From positions 62,001 through 126,000 of the forward strand of contig NZ_LVEM01000005.1 of the NCBI RefSeq assembly GCF_001641335.1: DNA of 64,000 bases, given 5' to 3'. The stretch comes from Bradyrhizobium stylosanthis (GTDB taxonomy: Bacteria; Pseudomonadota; Alphaproteobacteria; Rhizobiales; Xanthobacteraceae). Numbering within the stretch: position 1 is the first letter of the stretch; each line of letters opens with the position of its first letter. This document shows positions 46,807-55,157 of this stretch, piece by piece. The notes under the pieces are model-generated. The model saw only the letters and a list, made by a program, of their open reading frames with translations, did not search any database and was not told the DNA's origin. The translations under genes and the position numbers were made by a program.

Positions 46807-46904
46807 GTTGAATTCACGTCATAAATGATTGGATTGCGGACACCCTAATGGTTTTGCCGGCGCGCGGCTATCTGCACGGCTCGTCTTATCCATTGGAGCA
46901 CTGC

Positions 46905-48086
46905 ATGCCTCCCGCCGTCCTCGCGCTCACCGCCGGTGCCTTCGGCATCGGCACCACCGAATTCATCATCATGGGCCTGCTGCTGCAGGTCGCCGCCGAC
47001 ATGCACGTCTCCGTGCCGGTCGCGGGCCTGCTGATCTCAGGTTATGCGCTCGGCGTGTTCGTCGGCGCGCCGGTCCTGACCCTTGCGACGCGCAAGATGC
47101 CGCGGAAGACCGTGCTGCTGGCGCTGATGGCGATCTTCACGCTCGGCAATGCCGCCTGTGCGCTGGCGCCGAACTACGAACTGCTGATGGCGGCGCGCGT
47201 GCTGACCTCGCTCGCCCACGGCACGTTCTTCGGCGTCGGCTCGGTGGTCGCGACCAGCCTCGTCGCCGAGGACAAGCGGGCCTCCGCGATCTCCACCATG
47301 TTCATCGGCCTGACGGTCGCAACGTTGCTGGGCGTGCCCTTCGGCGCCTGGTTCGGCCTGATGCTCGGCTGGCGCGCGGCGTTCTGGGCGGTGACCGTCA
47401 TCGGCGTGATCGCCTTCGCGGTGGTTGCGGCGCTCGTGCCGGGCAATGTCGGCAATGGTGACAAGCCGGTCTCGCTGTCCGAGGAAGTTGCGGTGCTCAG
47501 CCGTCCGCAGGTGCTGCTCGGCCTCGCCATGACCGTGTTCGGCTTCGCCGGCCTGTTCGTCGTCTTCACCTATATCCAGCCGATCCTGACGCGCTTCACC
47601 GGCTTCTCGGAGGAAGCGGTCTCTCCGATCCTGCTGGTGTTCGGCGTGGGTCTTGCGATCGGCAATGTCGCCGGCGGCAAGCTCGCCGACCGCGGCCTCG
47701 CCCGCGCCCTGACCAGCACGCTCGCCGCGCTCGCCATCGTGCTGCTCGGCCTTGCCGCCGTGCTGTCGGTCAAGATCGCCGCCGTCGCGCTGATCCTGCT
47801 GCTTGGCATCGCCGCCTTCGCAACCGTCGCGCCGCTTCAGCTTCGCGTGCTGGAGGCGGCCGGTCCCAGTGGCCGCACGCTCGCCTCCAGCCTCAACATC
47901 GCCGCGTTCAATCTCGGCAACGCCCTTGGCGCCTGGGCCGGCGGCGTCACCATCGCTCGCGGGCTGGGCCTTTCCGCGCTGCCGCTGGTTGCGGCCGGCA
48001 TCACGGCAGTCGGCCTCGTGCTGGCGCTGTGGAGCCTGCAACTCGACCGCCGGCAGGCCGTCGTCGCGGCGTGTCCGGCGGAATAG
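46905..48086 (+). CDS. MFS efflux transporter (AraJ/YdhP-like)
   Basis: A 393-residue twelve-helix transporter of the DHA1 type. The N-terminus LTAGAFGIGTTEFIIMGLLL is typical of AraJ/YdhP-like exporters, with GYALGVFVGAPVLTLATRKM in loop 2-3. ATG 46905 is chosen because GGAG precedes it by six bases and the family starts at this Met. The aldo/keto reductase gene follows after ten bases, so both form an operon under the divergent LysR regulator. Confidence 0.9.
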   Translation: MPPAVLALTAGAFGIGTTEFIIMGLLLQVAADMHVSVPVAGLLISGYALGVFVGAPVLTLATRKMPRKTVLLALMAIFTLGNAACALAPNYELLMAARVLTSLAHGTFFGVGSVVATSLVAEDKRASAISTMFIGLTVATLLGVPFGAWFGLMLGWRAAFWAVTVIGVIAFAVVAALVPGNVGNGDKPVSLSEEVAVLSRPQVLLGLAMTVFGFAGLFVVFTYIQPILTRFTGFSEEAVSPILLVFGVGLAIGNVAGGKLADRGLARALTSTLAALAIVLLGLAAVLSVKIAAVALILLLGIAAFATVAPLQLRVLEAAGPSGRTLASSLNIAAFNLGNALGAWAGGVTIARGLGLSALPLVAAGITAVGLVLALWSLQLDRRQAVVAACPAE

Positions 48087-48096
48087 GAGAGCGATC

Positions 48097-49131
48097 ATGG
48101 AATACCGCAATCTCGGTGCGTCCGGGCTCAAGGTCCCCGTCCTCAGCTTCGGCACCGGCACTTTTGGCGGCCAGGGCCCGCTGTTCTCGGCCTGGGGCCG
48201 CAGCAGTGCGGACGAAGCGCGCAGGCTGGTCGACATCTGCCTCGACGCCGGCGTCAATCTGTTCGACAGCGCCGACGTCTATTCGAACGGTGCCTCCGAG
48301 GAGATCCTTGGCGCCGCGATCAAGGGTCGTCGCGACAAGGTGCTGATCTCGACCAAGATGAGCCTGCCGATGGGCGACGGTCCGCTCGACGCCGGTTCGT
48401 CGCGGCAGCGACTGCTTGCCTCGGTCGATGCGGCGCTGCGTCGGCTTGGCACCGATAGCATCGATTTGCTCCAGCTCCACGCCTTCGACGCGTTCACGCC
48501 GATCGAGGAGGTGCTGTCCACGCTCGACGTGCTCGTACGCGCCGGGAAGCTGCGCTATGTCGGCGTTTCGAACTTCGCGGGCTGGCAGTTGATGAAGTCG
48601 CTCGCCGTCGCCGACCGGCATGGCTGGCCACGCTATGTCGCGCACCAGGTCTATTACTCGCTGCTCGGCCGCGACTATGAGTGGGAGCTGATGCCGCTAG
48701 CGCGCGACCAGGGTGTCGGCGCGCTGGTCTGGAGCCCACTGGGCTGGGGCCGGCTGACCGGAAAGATCCGGCGCGGCGAGCCGCTGCCGCAAGGCAGCCG
48801 CCTGCACGCCACCGCACAATTCGGCCCGCCCGTGGACGATGCGCGCCTTTACGCCGTCGTCGACGTGCTCGATGCAATCGCCGCAGAGACCGGCCGCACC
48901 GTGCCGCAGGTTGCGATCGCCTGGCTGCTGGCGCGCCCCACGGTCTCCTCCGTGATCATCGGCGCCCGCGACGAGGCGCAACTGCGCGACAATCTCGGCG
49001 CGGTCGGCTGGTCGCTGAGCGCGGATCAGATCAAGCGTCTCGACGAGGTCAGCGCGGTGATGCCGCCTTATCCGTACTATCCCTATCGCATCCAGGAGGG
49101 CTTTGCGCGGTTGAACCCGCCGATGGTGTGA
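48097..49131 (+). CDS. Aldo/keto reductase
   Basis: A 344-residue NADPH-dependent oxidoreductase. The start MEYRNLGASGLKVPVLSFGT is typical. Catalytic residues are Asp and Tyr in NLFDSADVYSNGASEEILG, Lys in LISTKMSLP and a His in LLQLHAFD. NADP binding is in the C-terminal VIIGARDEAQLRDNL. GGAGAGCGATC precedes the ATG. With the efflux pump and LysR gene it may form a detoxification unit; substrate unknown. Confidence 0.93.
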   Translation: MEYRNLGASGLKVPVLSFGTGTFGGQGPLFSAWGRSSADEARRLVDICLDAGVNLFDSADVYSNGASEEILGAAIKGRRDKVLISTKMSLPMGDGPLDAGSSRQRLLASVDAALRRLGTDSIDLLQLHAFDAFTPIEEVLSTLDVLVRAGKLRYVGVSNFAGWQLMKSLAVADRHGWPRYVAHQVYYSLLGRDYEWELMPLARDQGVGALVWSPLGWGRLTGKIRRGEPLPQGSRLHATAQFGPPVDDARLYAVVDVLDAIAAETGRTVPQVAIAWLLARPTVSSVIIGARDEAQLRDNLGAVGWSLSADQIKRLDEVSAVMPPYPYYPYRIQEGFARLNPPMV

Positions 49132-49167
49132 ACGCCGACGACGTAGAATTCGGCGAACCGCACGCGG

Positions 49168-50763
49168 CTAATAGAACGCAGCGATCGCCGTCGCGATTCC
49201 CGGCGGAAGATTCGCTTCGTTCTTGAGCGTGTCCAGGAAGACGGGATCGCCCGCCACGGTGAGGCCGTCCAACTTGATCGGGTGCAGCGGCTCGTCGGCC
49301 ACGGCCGTTGCCGCCAGATCTGGACCGGTGCGGACGCCGTTATATTCGAGCCGCGGGCGCAGTTGGACGTTGTTGCCGAACTGCTCGTCCAGCGCGAGGC
49401 GCCACCCGGTGCGCGACACGGTACCGCGGGCGATCGCATCGCCCATGGCGAGACTACGTGGTTGCAGCGTGCCGAGATTGCCGAGCGCGGCCTTCAGGCG
49501 GGTCGTCGCCTCCGCCAGCGTCACTTTCTCGATCCCCGGATCCTGGTCTGGCGAGGAGAAGTCGATCACCCGCGCGCTGCTTCCGATCTTGAGGGCCTCG
49601 CCGCTTCCGCCCGCCTTTTGCATGATCGTCTTGGTACCGTAGCGCGGCCGTCCGCCGATCGTGACGAGGGCGACGTCCTGCTCGCGCGACTTGATCAGAT
49701 GGCCGTAGGGATCGCCGGTGACGCCCTTCACGACCAGGAGATCGGCGAACTTGCCCGCGGCGATGGTTCCGAGCTTTCCATCCCACTTCAGGATCGCGGC
49801 GGGATTGCGCGTCGTCATCGAGACGATGTCGTAGTCGCTGAATCCGAGATTGAAATGCGCGGACACGACCTTCGCCGCCTTCAGCTCGCCGAGCAGGTTC
49901 TTGCTGCCGGACGGCGACCAGTCCGAGCCGAGCGCGATGGTGAGGCCGGCCGTGCGCGCGGCTGCGATGTCGGTGGTCTTGCCGTAGAGCAGCAGATTGC
50001 TCAGGGGCGACCACACGACCTTGGCATGGTTCTCGGCCATCGTTCCGAAGTCGGTTGCATCGAGCGCCGTGCAATGAATGCCTGCCAGCGATGGTTCGAT
50101 CGCCCAGTCGCCTGAGGGATTGCGCAAGGCGAGGAAGTGGCTGTGAGCCTTGATGTCGATGCCTTCGCTGAGGTGCAGCAGGAAACACGACGACGATTTC
50201 AGCTCCTTGTCGAACTTCGCCCAGTCCTGGGCGTCGATGTCGGGAATCTTGGAATGGGCGCGCGGCAGGTCCGGCGGGCTGCCGATTTCCGCGGCGCGCA
50301 AGGCGCCCTTGTAGTATTTGTGGATCGTGCCGCTCCAGTTCGACAGCGTGATCCCCTGGCTGGTCGTCGTTCCCGCGAGCATGCATTTGGCCTCGACGTA
50401 GCGGACGAGGGCCGGCAGCAGCGAGCCGTCGTCGGCAAGCGCGATCGCGCTCATCGGGCCGGTCACGGAGGTCTTGTAGGATTTGGCGTTCTGCCACTGG
50501 TCGCGATTGCCGTAGGGCTGCGGGACCTGCCAGAGCGGCAGGATGTTGTAGCTGAGGTGATTGTGCAGCTCGATCAGGCCGGGATAGATGGTCCCGCCGG
50601 TCGCCACGGGAGCGACGGCTTCGAAGCCCGCCGGCGCCGGTTGTCCTTTCGGGACCACCGCGGCGATGCGGTTATCCTCGATGAAGATCGTCCCGCTCGT
50701 GATGAAATCGCCTTCGGCGGCCATCGTCACGATCCGCCCGCTCAGCGCCCATCGCGAGCTCAC
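49168..50763 (-). CDS. Amidohydrolase family protein
   Basis: A 531-residue amidohydrolase-superfamily enzyme. The metal site is in YPGLIELHNHLSYNILPLW near residues 99-117, and the catalytic Asp in LTIALGSDWSPSG. The C-terminal composite domain shows ILKWDGKLGTIAAGKFADLL as in deaminases and hydrolases of the TrzA/AtzA type. Its start overlaps the stop of the uracil-DNA-glycosylase-like gene (ATGA), so both are cotranscribed. Substrate unknown. Confidence 0.88.
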   Translation of the reverse strand: MSSRWALSGRIVTMAAEGDFITSGTIFIEDNRIAAVVPKGQPAPAGFEAVAPVATGGTIYPGLIELHNHLSYNILPLWQVPQPYGNRDQWQNAKSYKTSVTGPMSAIALADDGSLLPALVRYVEAKCMLAGTTTSQGITLSNWSGTIHKYYKGALRAAEIGSPPDLPRAHSKIPDIDAQDWAKFDKELKSSSCFLLHLSEGIDIKAHSHFLALRNPSGDWAIEPSLAGIHCTALDATDFGTMAENHAKVVWSPLSNLLLYGKTTDIAAARTAGLTIALGSDWSPSGSKNLLGELKAAKVVSAHFNLGFSDYDIVSMTTRNPAAILKWDGKLGTIAAGKFADLLVVKGVTGDPYGHLIKSREQDVALVTIGGRPRYGTKTIMQKAGGSGEALKIGSSARVIDFSSPDQDPGIEKVTLAEATTRLKAALGNLGTLQPRSLAMGDAIARGTVSRTGWRLALDEQFGNNVQLRPRLEYNGVRTGPDLAATAVADEPLHPIKLDGLTVAGDPVFLDTLKNEANLPPGIATAIAAFY

Positions 50764-51578
50764 GGGATCACTCCGTCAGGGACAGTGATGGTGATGTTGC
50801 GCCGCTTGGCGGCGGCGTCGGCGCCCTGGCGCACCGCCCATGCCCTGTCTCCGCGCATCCAGGCGGGCAGGCCCGCCGGAAGGTCCTTGGCGATGATGTC
50901 GACGAGCTCGGCCGGCTTGAACGTATCGCCATAGGGCACCAGCGCAGTCTGGACGTCGGGATTCTTGACCGCAGGTGCAAGCGCGGCGAGCGCGGCATTC
51001 CATTTGGTCAGCATGATCTTGGTGTTGGCGGCCTGCGTCGCGGCATCGTGGGCGGAGCTTTCCGGCCAGGTCGGATGCGGGATGTGCTGATAGGCGAGAG
51101 TCTTGTAGGTCGCGCCATCGGCGGTCTTCAGCCACGCTTTCCAGGCCTCGTCCGCAAGGCCGCCAAGCGAGACGACGACTTCGATGTTGGCCGTGCCGAG
51201 CACGGCCTTGAACCATTTGTTGCGATAATCGACGATGCCGGGCTCGTTCTTGTGCTTGGAGCCGCCGCTCTGCCCGTACACGCTGTACAGGAACGTGTTG
51301 ACCATCACGTAGCTTCGCGTGATGCCGAGCTTGGCCAGGAAGCCCTGCGTGCGGCGCCCAGCGGTGCCGACCAGGATCCGGCGCACGATCGTCTCGTGCT
51401 GGGCGGGATCCTGTCCGACGACGAGCACACGCGCCGATCCGTCGAGCCGGCCACGATGGAAGATCGGCCCCCATTCAATGCGGAAATCGTGGGGATCGTA
51501 GGCCTCAGGGCCGGGATAGTCGGTGCACAGATCGCGAAAGGGTTGTTCGCAATATCCGCCGTCGAACTCCGTGAGCAT
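50760..51578 (-). CDS. Uracil-DNA glycosylase superfamily protein
   Basis: A 272-residue protein. The motif VLVVGQDPAQHETIVRRILV near residues 52-71 matches the glycosylase water-activating loop (GQDP-type), and YVMVNTFLYSVYGQSGG follows. The long C-terminal extension after about 200 is not typical of small glycosylases. ATG 51578 (MLTEFDGGYCEQPFRDLCTD) is preferred over in-frame codons upstream. It is translationally coupled to the amidohydrolase gene, an odd pairing for a DNA repair enzyme, so a different substrate should be considered. Confidence 0.78.
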   Translation of the reverse strand: MLTEFDGGYCEQPFRDLCTDYPGPEAYDPHDFRIEWGPIFHRGRLDGSARVLVVGQDPAQHETIVRRILVGTAGRRTQGFLAKLGITRSYVMVNTFLYSVYGQSGGSKHKNEPGIVDYRNKWFKAVLGTANIEVVVSLGGLADEAWKAWLKTADGATYKTLAYQHIPHPTWPESSAHDAATQAANTKIMLTKWNAALAALAPAVKNPDVQTALVPYGDTFKPAELVDIIAKDLPAGLPAWMRGDRAWAVRQGADAAAKRRNITITVPDGVIP

Positions 51579-51835
51579 GGCAATGCTCCAATCTGTCGAG
51601 GTCAAAATAGCTGCGTCAGTAATCCCAGTCGTTTCATGCGGCAATCTTGGCGGTCATGTCATAAACGACTCAACCAATATGTGGGTCGGGACAGGCCGCC
51701 CAAAGGTTCACGCTCCCACGCAGCTTCGTGACGGGGCGTGACAGAGCGTCGCGACAGCGCGCCATGCAGAAACGCGCCTGTACACGGTCGCGTGACCTCC
51801 ATAACCTCCGCGGCGCAATTTTTTGGAGATGCGAC

Positions 51836-53422
51836 GTGGCGAAGAAGGCGGCGACCAAGAAGAAGACGGCACCGAAGACATCAGCGAAGACCTCGCGCAA
51901 AACAGGCGGCGGACGAAAGGCTGCCGCAGCCAAGACGGCCAGGAAGACCGCCAAGAAGGCCGTGAAGAAGGCCGCGCCGCGCAAATCGGCCATCGCGCGC
52001 CGTCCCAAGGGGGCGGTCTGGCAATGGTCCGCGGTCGAGACCGCGGCCGCGATCCGCTCCGGCGCGATTTCTGCTGTCGAGACGGTCGAGGCGCATCTGG
52101 ACCGGATGCGCGCGGTCAATCCGAAGCTGAATGCGGTCGTCGTCGATCTCGGCGAGGAGGCGCTGAAGGCGGCGCACGCTGCCGACAAGCAGCGCGCCAA
52201 GAGCGGCGAGCTCGGTCTCCTGCACGGCGTGCCCGTCACCATCAAGGAGAACGTCGACTATGAGGGCCGGCCGAACTTCAACGGCGTTCCCGCCAACAAG
52301 GACCTGATAGCGCCCTCGGACGCACCCGTCGTCCGCAACCTGAAGAAGGCGGGTGCGATCGTCATCGGCCTCACCAACACGCCGGAATTCTCCTTCCGCG
52401 GCTTCACCGACAATCCCCTGCACGGGCTGACGCTCAATCCCTGGAATCCCGATATCACCTGCGGCGGCTCCTCGGGCGGCGCGGGTTCGGCGGTTGCCGC
52501 CGGCATCGGCACGATCGCCCACGGCAACGATATCGGCGGCTCGCTGCGCTGGCCGGCGCATTGCAACGGCGTTGCCACCATCAAGCCGACGCAGGGCCGC
52601 ATCCCCGCCTTCAACGGCAGCGCCACGGCCGAGCGCCCGATGCTGGCGCATCTGATGTCGGCGCAGGGCCCGCTCGCCCGTCACGTCGCCGACGTCCGTC
52701 TCGCGCTGGAGGTGATGAGCCAGCGCGATCCGCGCGATCCCTGGTGGGTGCCGGCGCCGCTGGTCGGGGCCAGGCCGAAGGGGCCGATCAAGGTTGCCCT
52801 GGCGAAGATTCCCGACGACATGGCCGTCGATCCTTCGGTCGCTGCGGCGCTGCGCCAGGCCGCCGATCATCTCGAACGTTCCGGCTATCGCGTCACCGAG
52901 GTCGAAGTGCCCGACATCAACGGCGTCTGGCAGACCTGGTGCGACATCATCACCAACGAGACGGTGGTGATGCAGGAGGCCGCCATGCTCAAGGTCACGT
53001 CCGAGGACTTCCACAAGGCCTGGGGCGGCATGAAGACCAAGGCCAACGTGCTCGACCTCAAGGCCTGGATGCAGGCGACGGCTGCGCGCAACGGCCATAT
53101 CCGCGCCTGGCAGCTGTTCTTCGAGGAATATCCGGTCGTGCTGGCGCCGACCACGGTGAAGCCGACGCCGGGCCCGCGTGAAGACACCGTCAGCGCCGAG
53201 CGCGTGAAGGAGATCTTCTGGGGCGAGATCCGCTTCATCTCCGCGATCAACGTGCTGGGCCTGCCCGGCGCGGTGGTGCCGGTCGCCGTCCACGACGGCA
53301 AGCCGATCGGCGTGCAGCTGATCGCGGGGCGCTATCGCGAGGATCTCGCGCTCGACGCCGCAGCCGCGATCGAGAAGCGCGCCGGCGTGCTGGTCCATCG
53401 TCTCTGGGAGACGATGGCCTGA
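51836..53422 (+). CDS. Amidase signature enzyme with N-terminal histone-H1-like tail
   Basis: A 528-residue protein. Residues 1-59 are a Lys/Ala/Thr-rich tail (for example KTARKTAKKAVKKAAPRK). The rest is an amidase of the GatA/AspAm group with the Ser-cisSer-Lys triad: Lys in VPVTIKENVDYEG, Ser in CGGSSGGAGSAVAAG and the nucleophile in NDIGGSLRWPAH. GTG 51836 is supported by TTGGAG seven bases upstream. The tail would direct the protein to DNA or acidic surfaces, which is unusual for an amidase. No gatB or gatC nearby, so it is not the tRNA amidotransferase subunit. Confidence 0.88.
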   Translation: MAKKAATKKKTAPKTSAKTSRKTGGGRKAAAAKTARKTAKKAVKKAAPRKSAIARRPKGAVWQWSAVETAAAIRSGAISAVETVEAHLDRMRAVNPKLNAVVVDLGEEALKAAHAADKQRAKSGELGLLHGVPVTIKENVDYEGRPNFNGVPANKDLIAPSDAPVVRNLKKAGAIVIGLTNTPEFSFRGFTDNPLHGLTLNPWNPDITCGGSSGGAGSAVAAGIGTIAHGNDIGGSLRWPAHCNGVATIKPTQGRIPAFNGSATAERPMLAHLMSAQGPLARHVADVRLALEVMSQRDPRDPWWVPAPLVGARPKGPIKVALAKIPDDMAVDPSVAAALRQAADHLERSGYRVTEVEVPDINGVWQTWCDIITNETVVMQEAAMLKVTSEDFHKAWGGMKTKANVLDLKAWMQATAARNGHIRAWQLFFEEYPVVLAPTTVKPTPGPREDTVSAERVKEIFWGEIRFISAINVLGLPGAVVPVAVHDGKPIGVQLIAGRYREDLALDAAAAIEKRAGVLVHRLWETMA

Positions 53423-53470
53423 GGCCGTGCGCAAGGGCTCCGCGTCACGCGCGGGGCCCGCGGCGGCGGA

Positions 53471-54787
53471 TCAATTGGTCAGATGCGCGGCGGCGATCGC
53501 CTTCTGGAACAGCGCGTTCAGCGCGTCGGTGATGCTCGAGTCGCTCGAGACCTCGTAGTAATAGCCCGACGTCGCGCAGGCCTGCATCTTGGTCGCGATC
53601 GAGCTGCGCCATGGCGCGATGTAGGTGTTGTACCAGCTGTTGTTGGTGATCGCGAGATAGGTGGTGTAGAGCACGGCGATCTTGACGCCGCGCGCCTTGA
53701 TGGTGTCGCAGATCGTCGTCGTCAGCGGCTCCTGGCATCGGCCCGACGAGGTGATCACGGTCTTGCTGCAGCTCGAAGGATAATAATAGTCGGCGACGCC
53801 GTCCGAGACGAAGAACAGCCATTTCTGTGGCGAGGACGAGGAACCGTCGCCCGGCGTCGGGATCGCGCCGTTGATCGACGACAGGATGCCGTCGAAATCC
53901 GTGCACATGTCGTTGTTGTAGTTTGTGTAGGGGATCGTCATCAGGTCGACGCCGGAAACCGCCGTCTTCACCGAAGACAGGCTCGACGTCAGCGCCGAGA
54001 TCGTGGTCAGGCCGATCGAGGCGCAATCGCTGCCCATGGTGTAGACCGCCATCCGGTACTGGTTGCTGACGAGCTGGCTCGCGGTCGCCGTGTCCGTCAG
54101 CGATTGCGTCGCGTCGCGGACCAGGTCGATCCGCATCTTGACCCCGAGGTTCTTCGCGATCGCGTAATAGCTGCTCGTCTGCTTGGTCTTCTTCGTGCTC
54201 GACGTGTAGATGTCGTGGCAGGCGAAAGCGCAGCTGTCGGATGTCGCGTTCTGCAGCGCGGTCATGTCGGCCGTGGTGGCGCCTAGCCCCTGCGACGGGG
54301 AATTGTCCAGCAGCACGTAGAAGTCGATGTAGGACGGCAGCGAGGCCGCCGCGCCGGATGTGGCCGAGAACTCCAGAGTCTTGTAGCCCAGGATGCCCAT
54401 GAAATAGGTCGTCACCGACGACGACGCCGTCCCGGTGGCGGTGCGCGTGGTGACGGTGTCGGTCACGGTGATGGTCACCGAGCTCGTCGCAAGGCCGAAC
54501 GCGGACATCTGTCCGGCGAAGGTGTTCAGGGCGTCGCTCTGCGCGGCCGACGCGCTCTTGGTGATTTCGCTCTTGGCCGTGGCGACCACCACGGCGGTGT
54601 CGAGCGCGGCGATCAGCTTGGTTCGCGCCCGTGCGGCGAGCGAATAGTCGACGGCTGCGCCGACAAAGGACAGCAGCGGCGCCAGGGAGAGCGCGAAGAT
54701 GACGGCGATGTTGCCGCGCCGGTCGGCGGCAAATCGCGAGAGCAGATTGTTGACGTACGCCAAGCCGGCACATCCCAAAGCAAGCAA
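53471..54787 (-). CDS. TadE/TadG-like protein with VWA-type region
   Basis: A 438-residue protein. The N-terminal ADRRGNIAVIFALSLAPLLSF segment is the TadE/TadG type-IVb-pilin-like membrane helix. The rest is Ser/Thr-rich and periplasmic, with a VWA-like region (YIDFYVLLDNSPSQGLG, FVSDGVADYYYP) whose MIDAS is degenerate (DNSPS). TTG 54787 is the longest start; TTG 54763, with GGGA upstream, is equally possible. No other tad genes are in the window, so it is an orphan that may work with a tad locus elsewhere. Confidence 0.82.
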   Translation of the reverse strand: MLALGCAGLAYVNNLLSRFAADRRGNIAVIFALSLAPLLSFVGAAVDYSLAARARTKLIAALDTAVVVATAKSEITKSASAAQSDALNTFAGQMSAFGLATSSVTITVTDTVTTRTATGTASSSVTTYFMGILGYKTLEFSATSGAAASLPSYIDFYVLLDNSPSQGLGATTADMTALQNATSDSCAFACHDIYTSSTKKTKQTSSYYAIAKNLGVKMRIDLVRDATQSLTDTATASQLVSNQYRMAVYTMGSDCASIGLTTISALTSSLSSVKTAVSGVDLMTIPYTNYNNDMCTDFDGILSSINGAIPTPGDGSSSSPQKWLFFVSDGVADYYYPSSCSKTVITSSGRCQEPLTTTICDTIKARGVKIAVLYTTYLAITNNSWYNTYIAPWRSSIATKMQACATSGYYYEVSSDSSITDALNALFQKAIAAAHLTN

Positions 54788-55057
54788 CGATGCGCCAGCG
54801 TAGAGGCGGTAAAATTACGCAACGATTGAGCGCCGCGTGATCGTTGATGTCCTGTGATTGCGGATCGTTTCGATGGAGCTTTGAGAGACGTCGTGAAATG
54901 GATGTTGGAGAGGCGGCTTTCAAACGCGGCAGAGCCCGCGCCGCGAAGGCGAGGCGGGAGCGCCGAGGCCCCTCAATTGATTAATCCAATTTAACTCGAA
55001 TTTGAGCCAATTCACCAACAAGCGTTAGGGTTACTTCCTCGATGTCTAAGCGAATTA
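54788..55057. other. Intergenic region upstream of metZ leader
   Basis: A relatively AT-rich stretch near 54970-55030 (TTGATTAATCCAATTTAACT) probably holds the metZ promoter. No gene is supported. Confidence 0.4.
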
Positions 55058-55157
55058 TTGTCCGCTTTACCACCCGCCTCTAACAGAGGGAGAGCGGACA
55101 ACGCACATGCCTCATACAGGCCAATAAGTGCGGCCCGCTCCACGCGGAGGTGGCACG
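55058..55157 (+). ncRNA. Structured 5' leader of metZ (candidate riboswitch, unassigned class)
   Basis: Three consecutive hairpins can be drawn. First: TTGTCCGCT (55058-55066) pairs perfectly with AGCGGACAA (55093-55101), enclosing an inner stem CCTCT-AAC-AGAGG at 55077-55089. Second: CGCAC pairs with GTGCG around an inner stem GCCT-CATAC-AGGC (about 55102-55132). Third: CTCC-ACGC-GGAG near 55138-55149 covers the GGAGG ribosome binding site of metZ. Control of Met genes by SAM-sensing leaders is known in this group, but I could not match SAM-II or SAM/SAH consensus elements here. Confidence 0.5.

Noticed and set aside
47037..48257. Long minus-strand frame over the MFS gene
   Set aside because: Translation is a His/Glu/Arg-rich low-complexity sequence with no membrane or enzymatic motif; the plus strand encodes a clear transporter.
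55058..55157. SAM-II riboswitch before metZ
   Set aside because: I looked for the loop and 3' GCTAAA-type elements of SAM-II and did not find them; only an unassigned structured leader is claimed.
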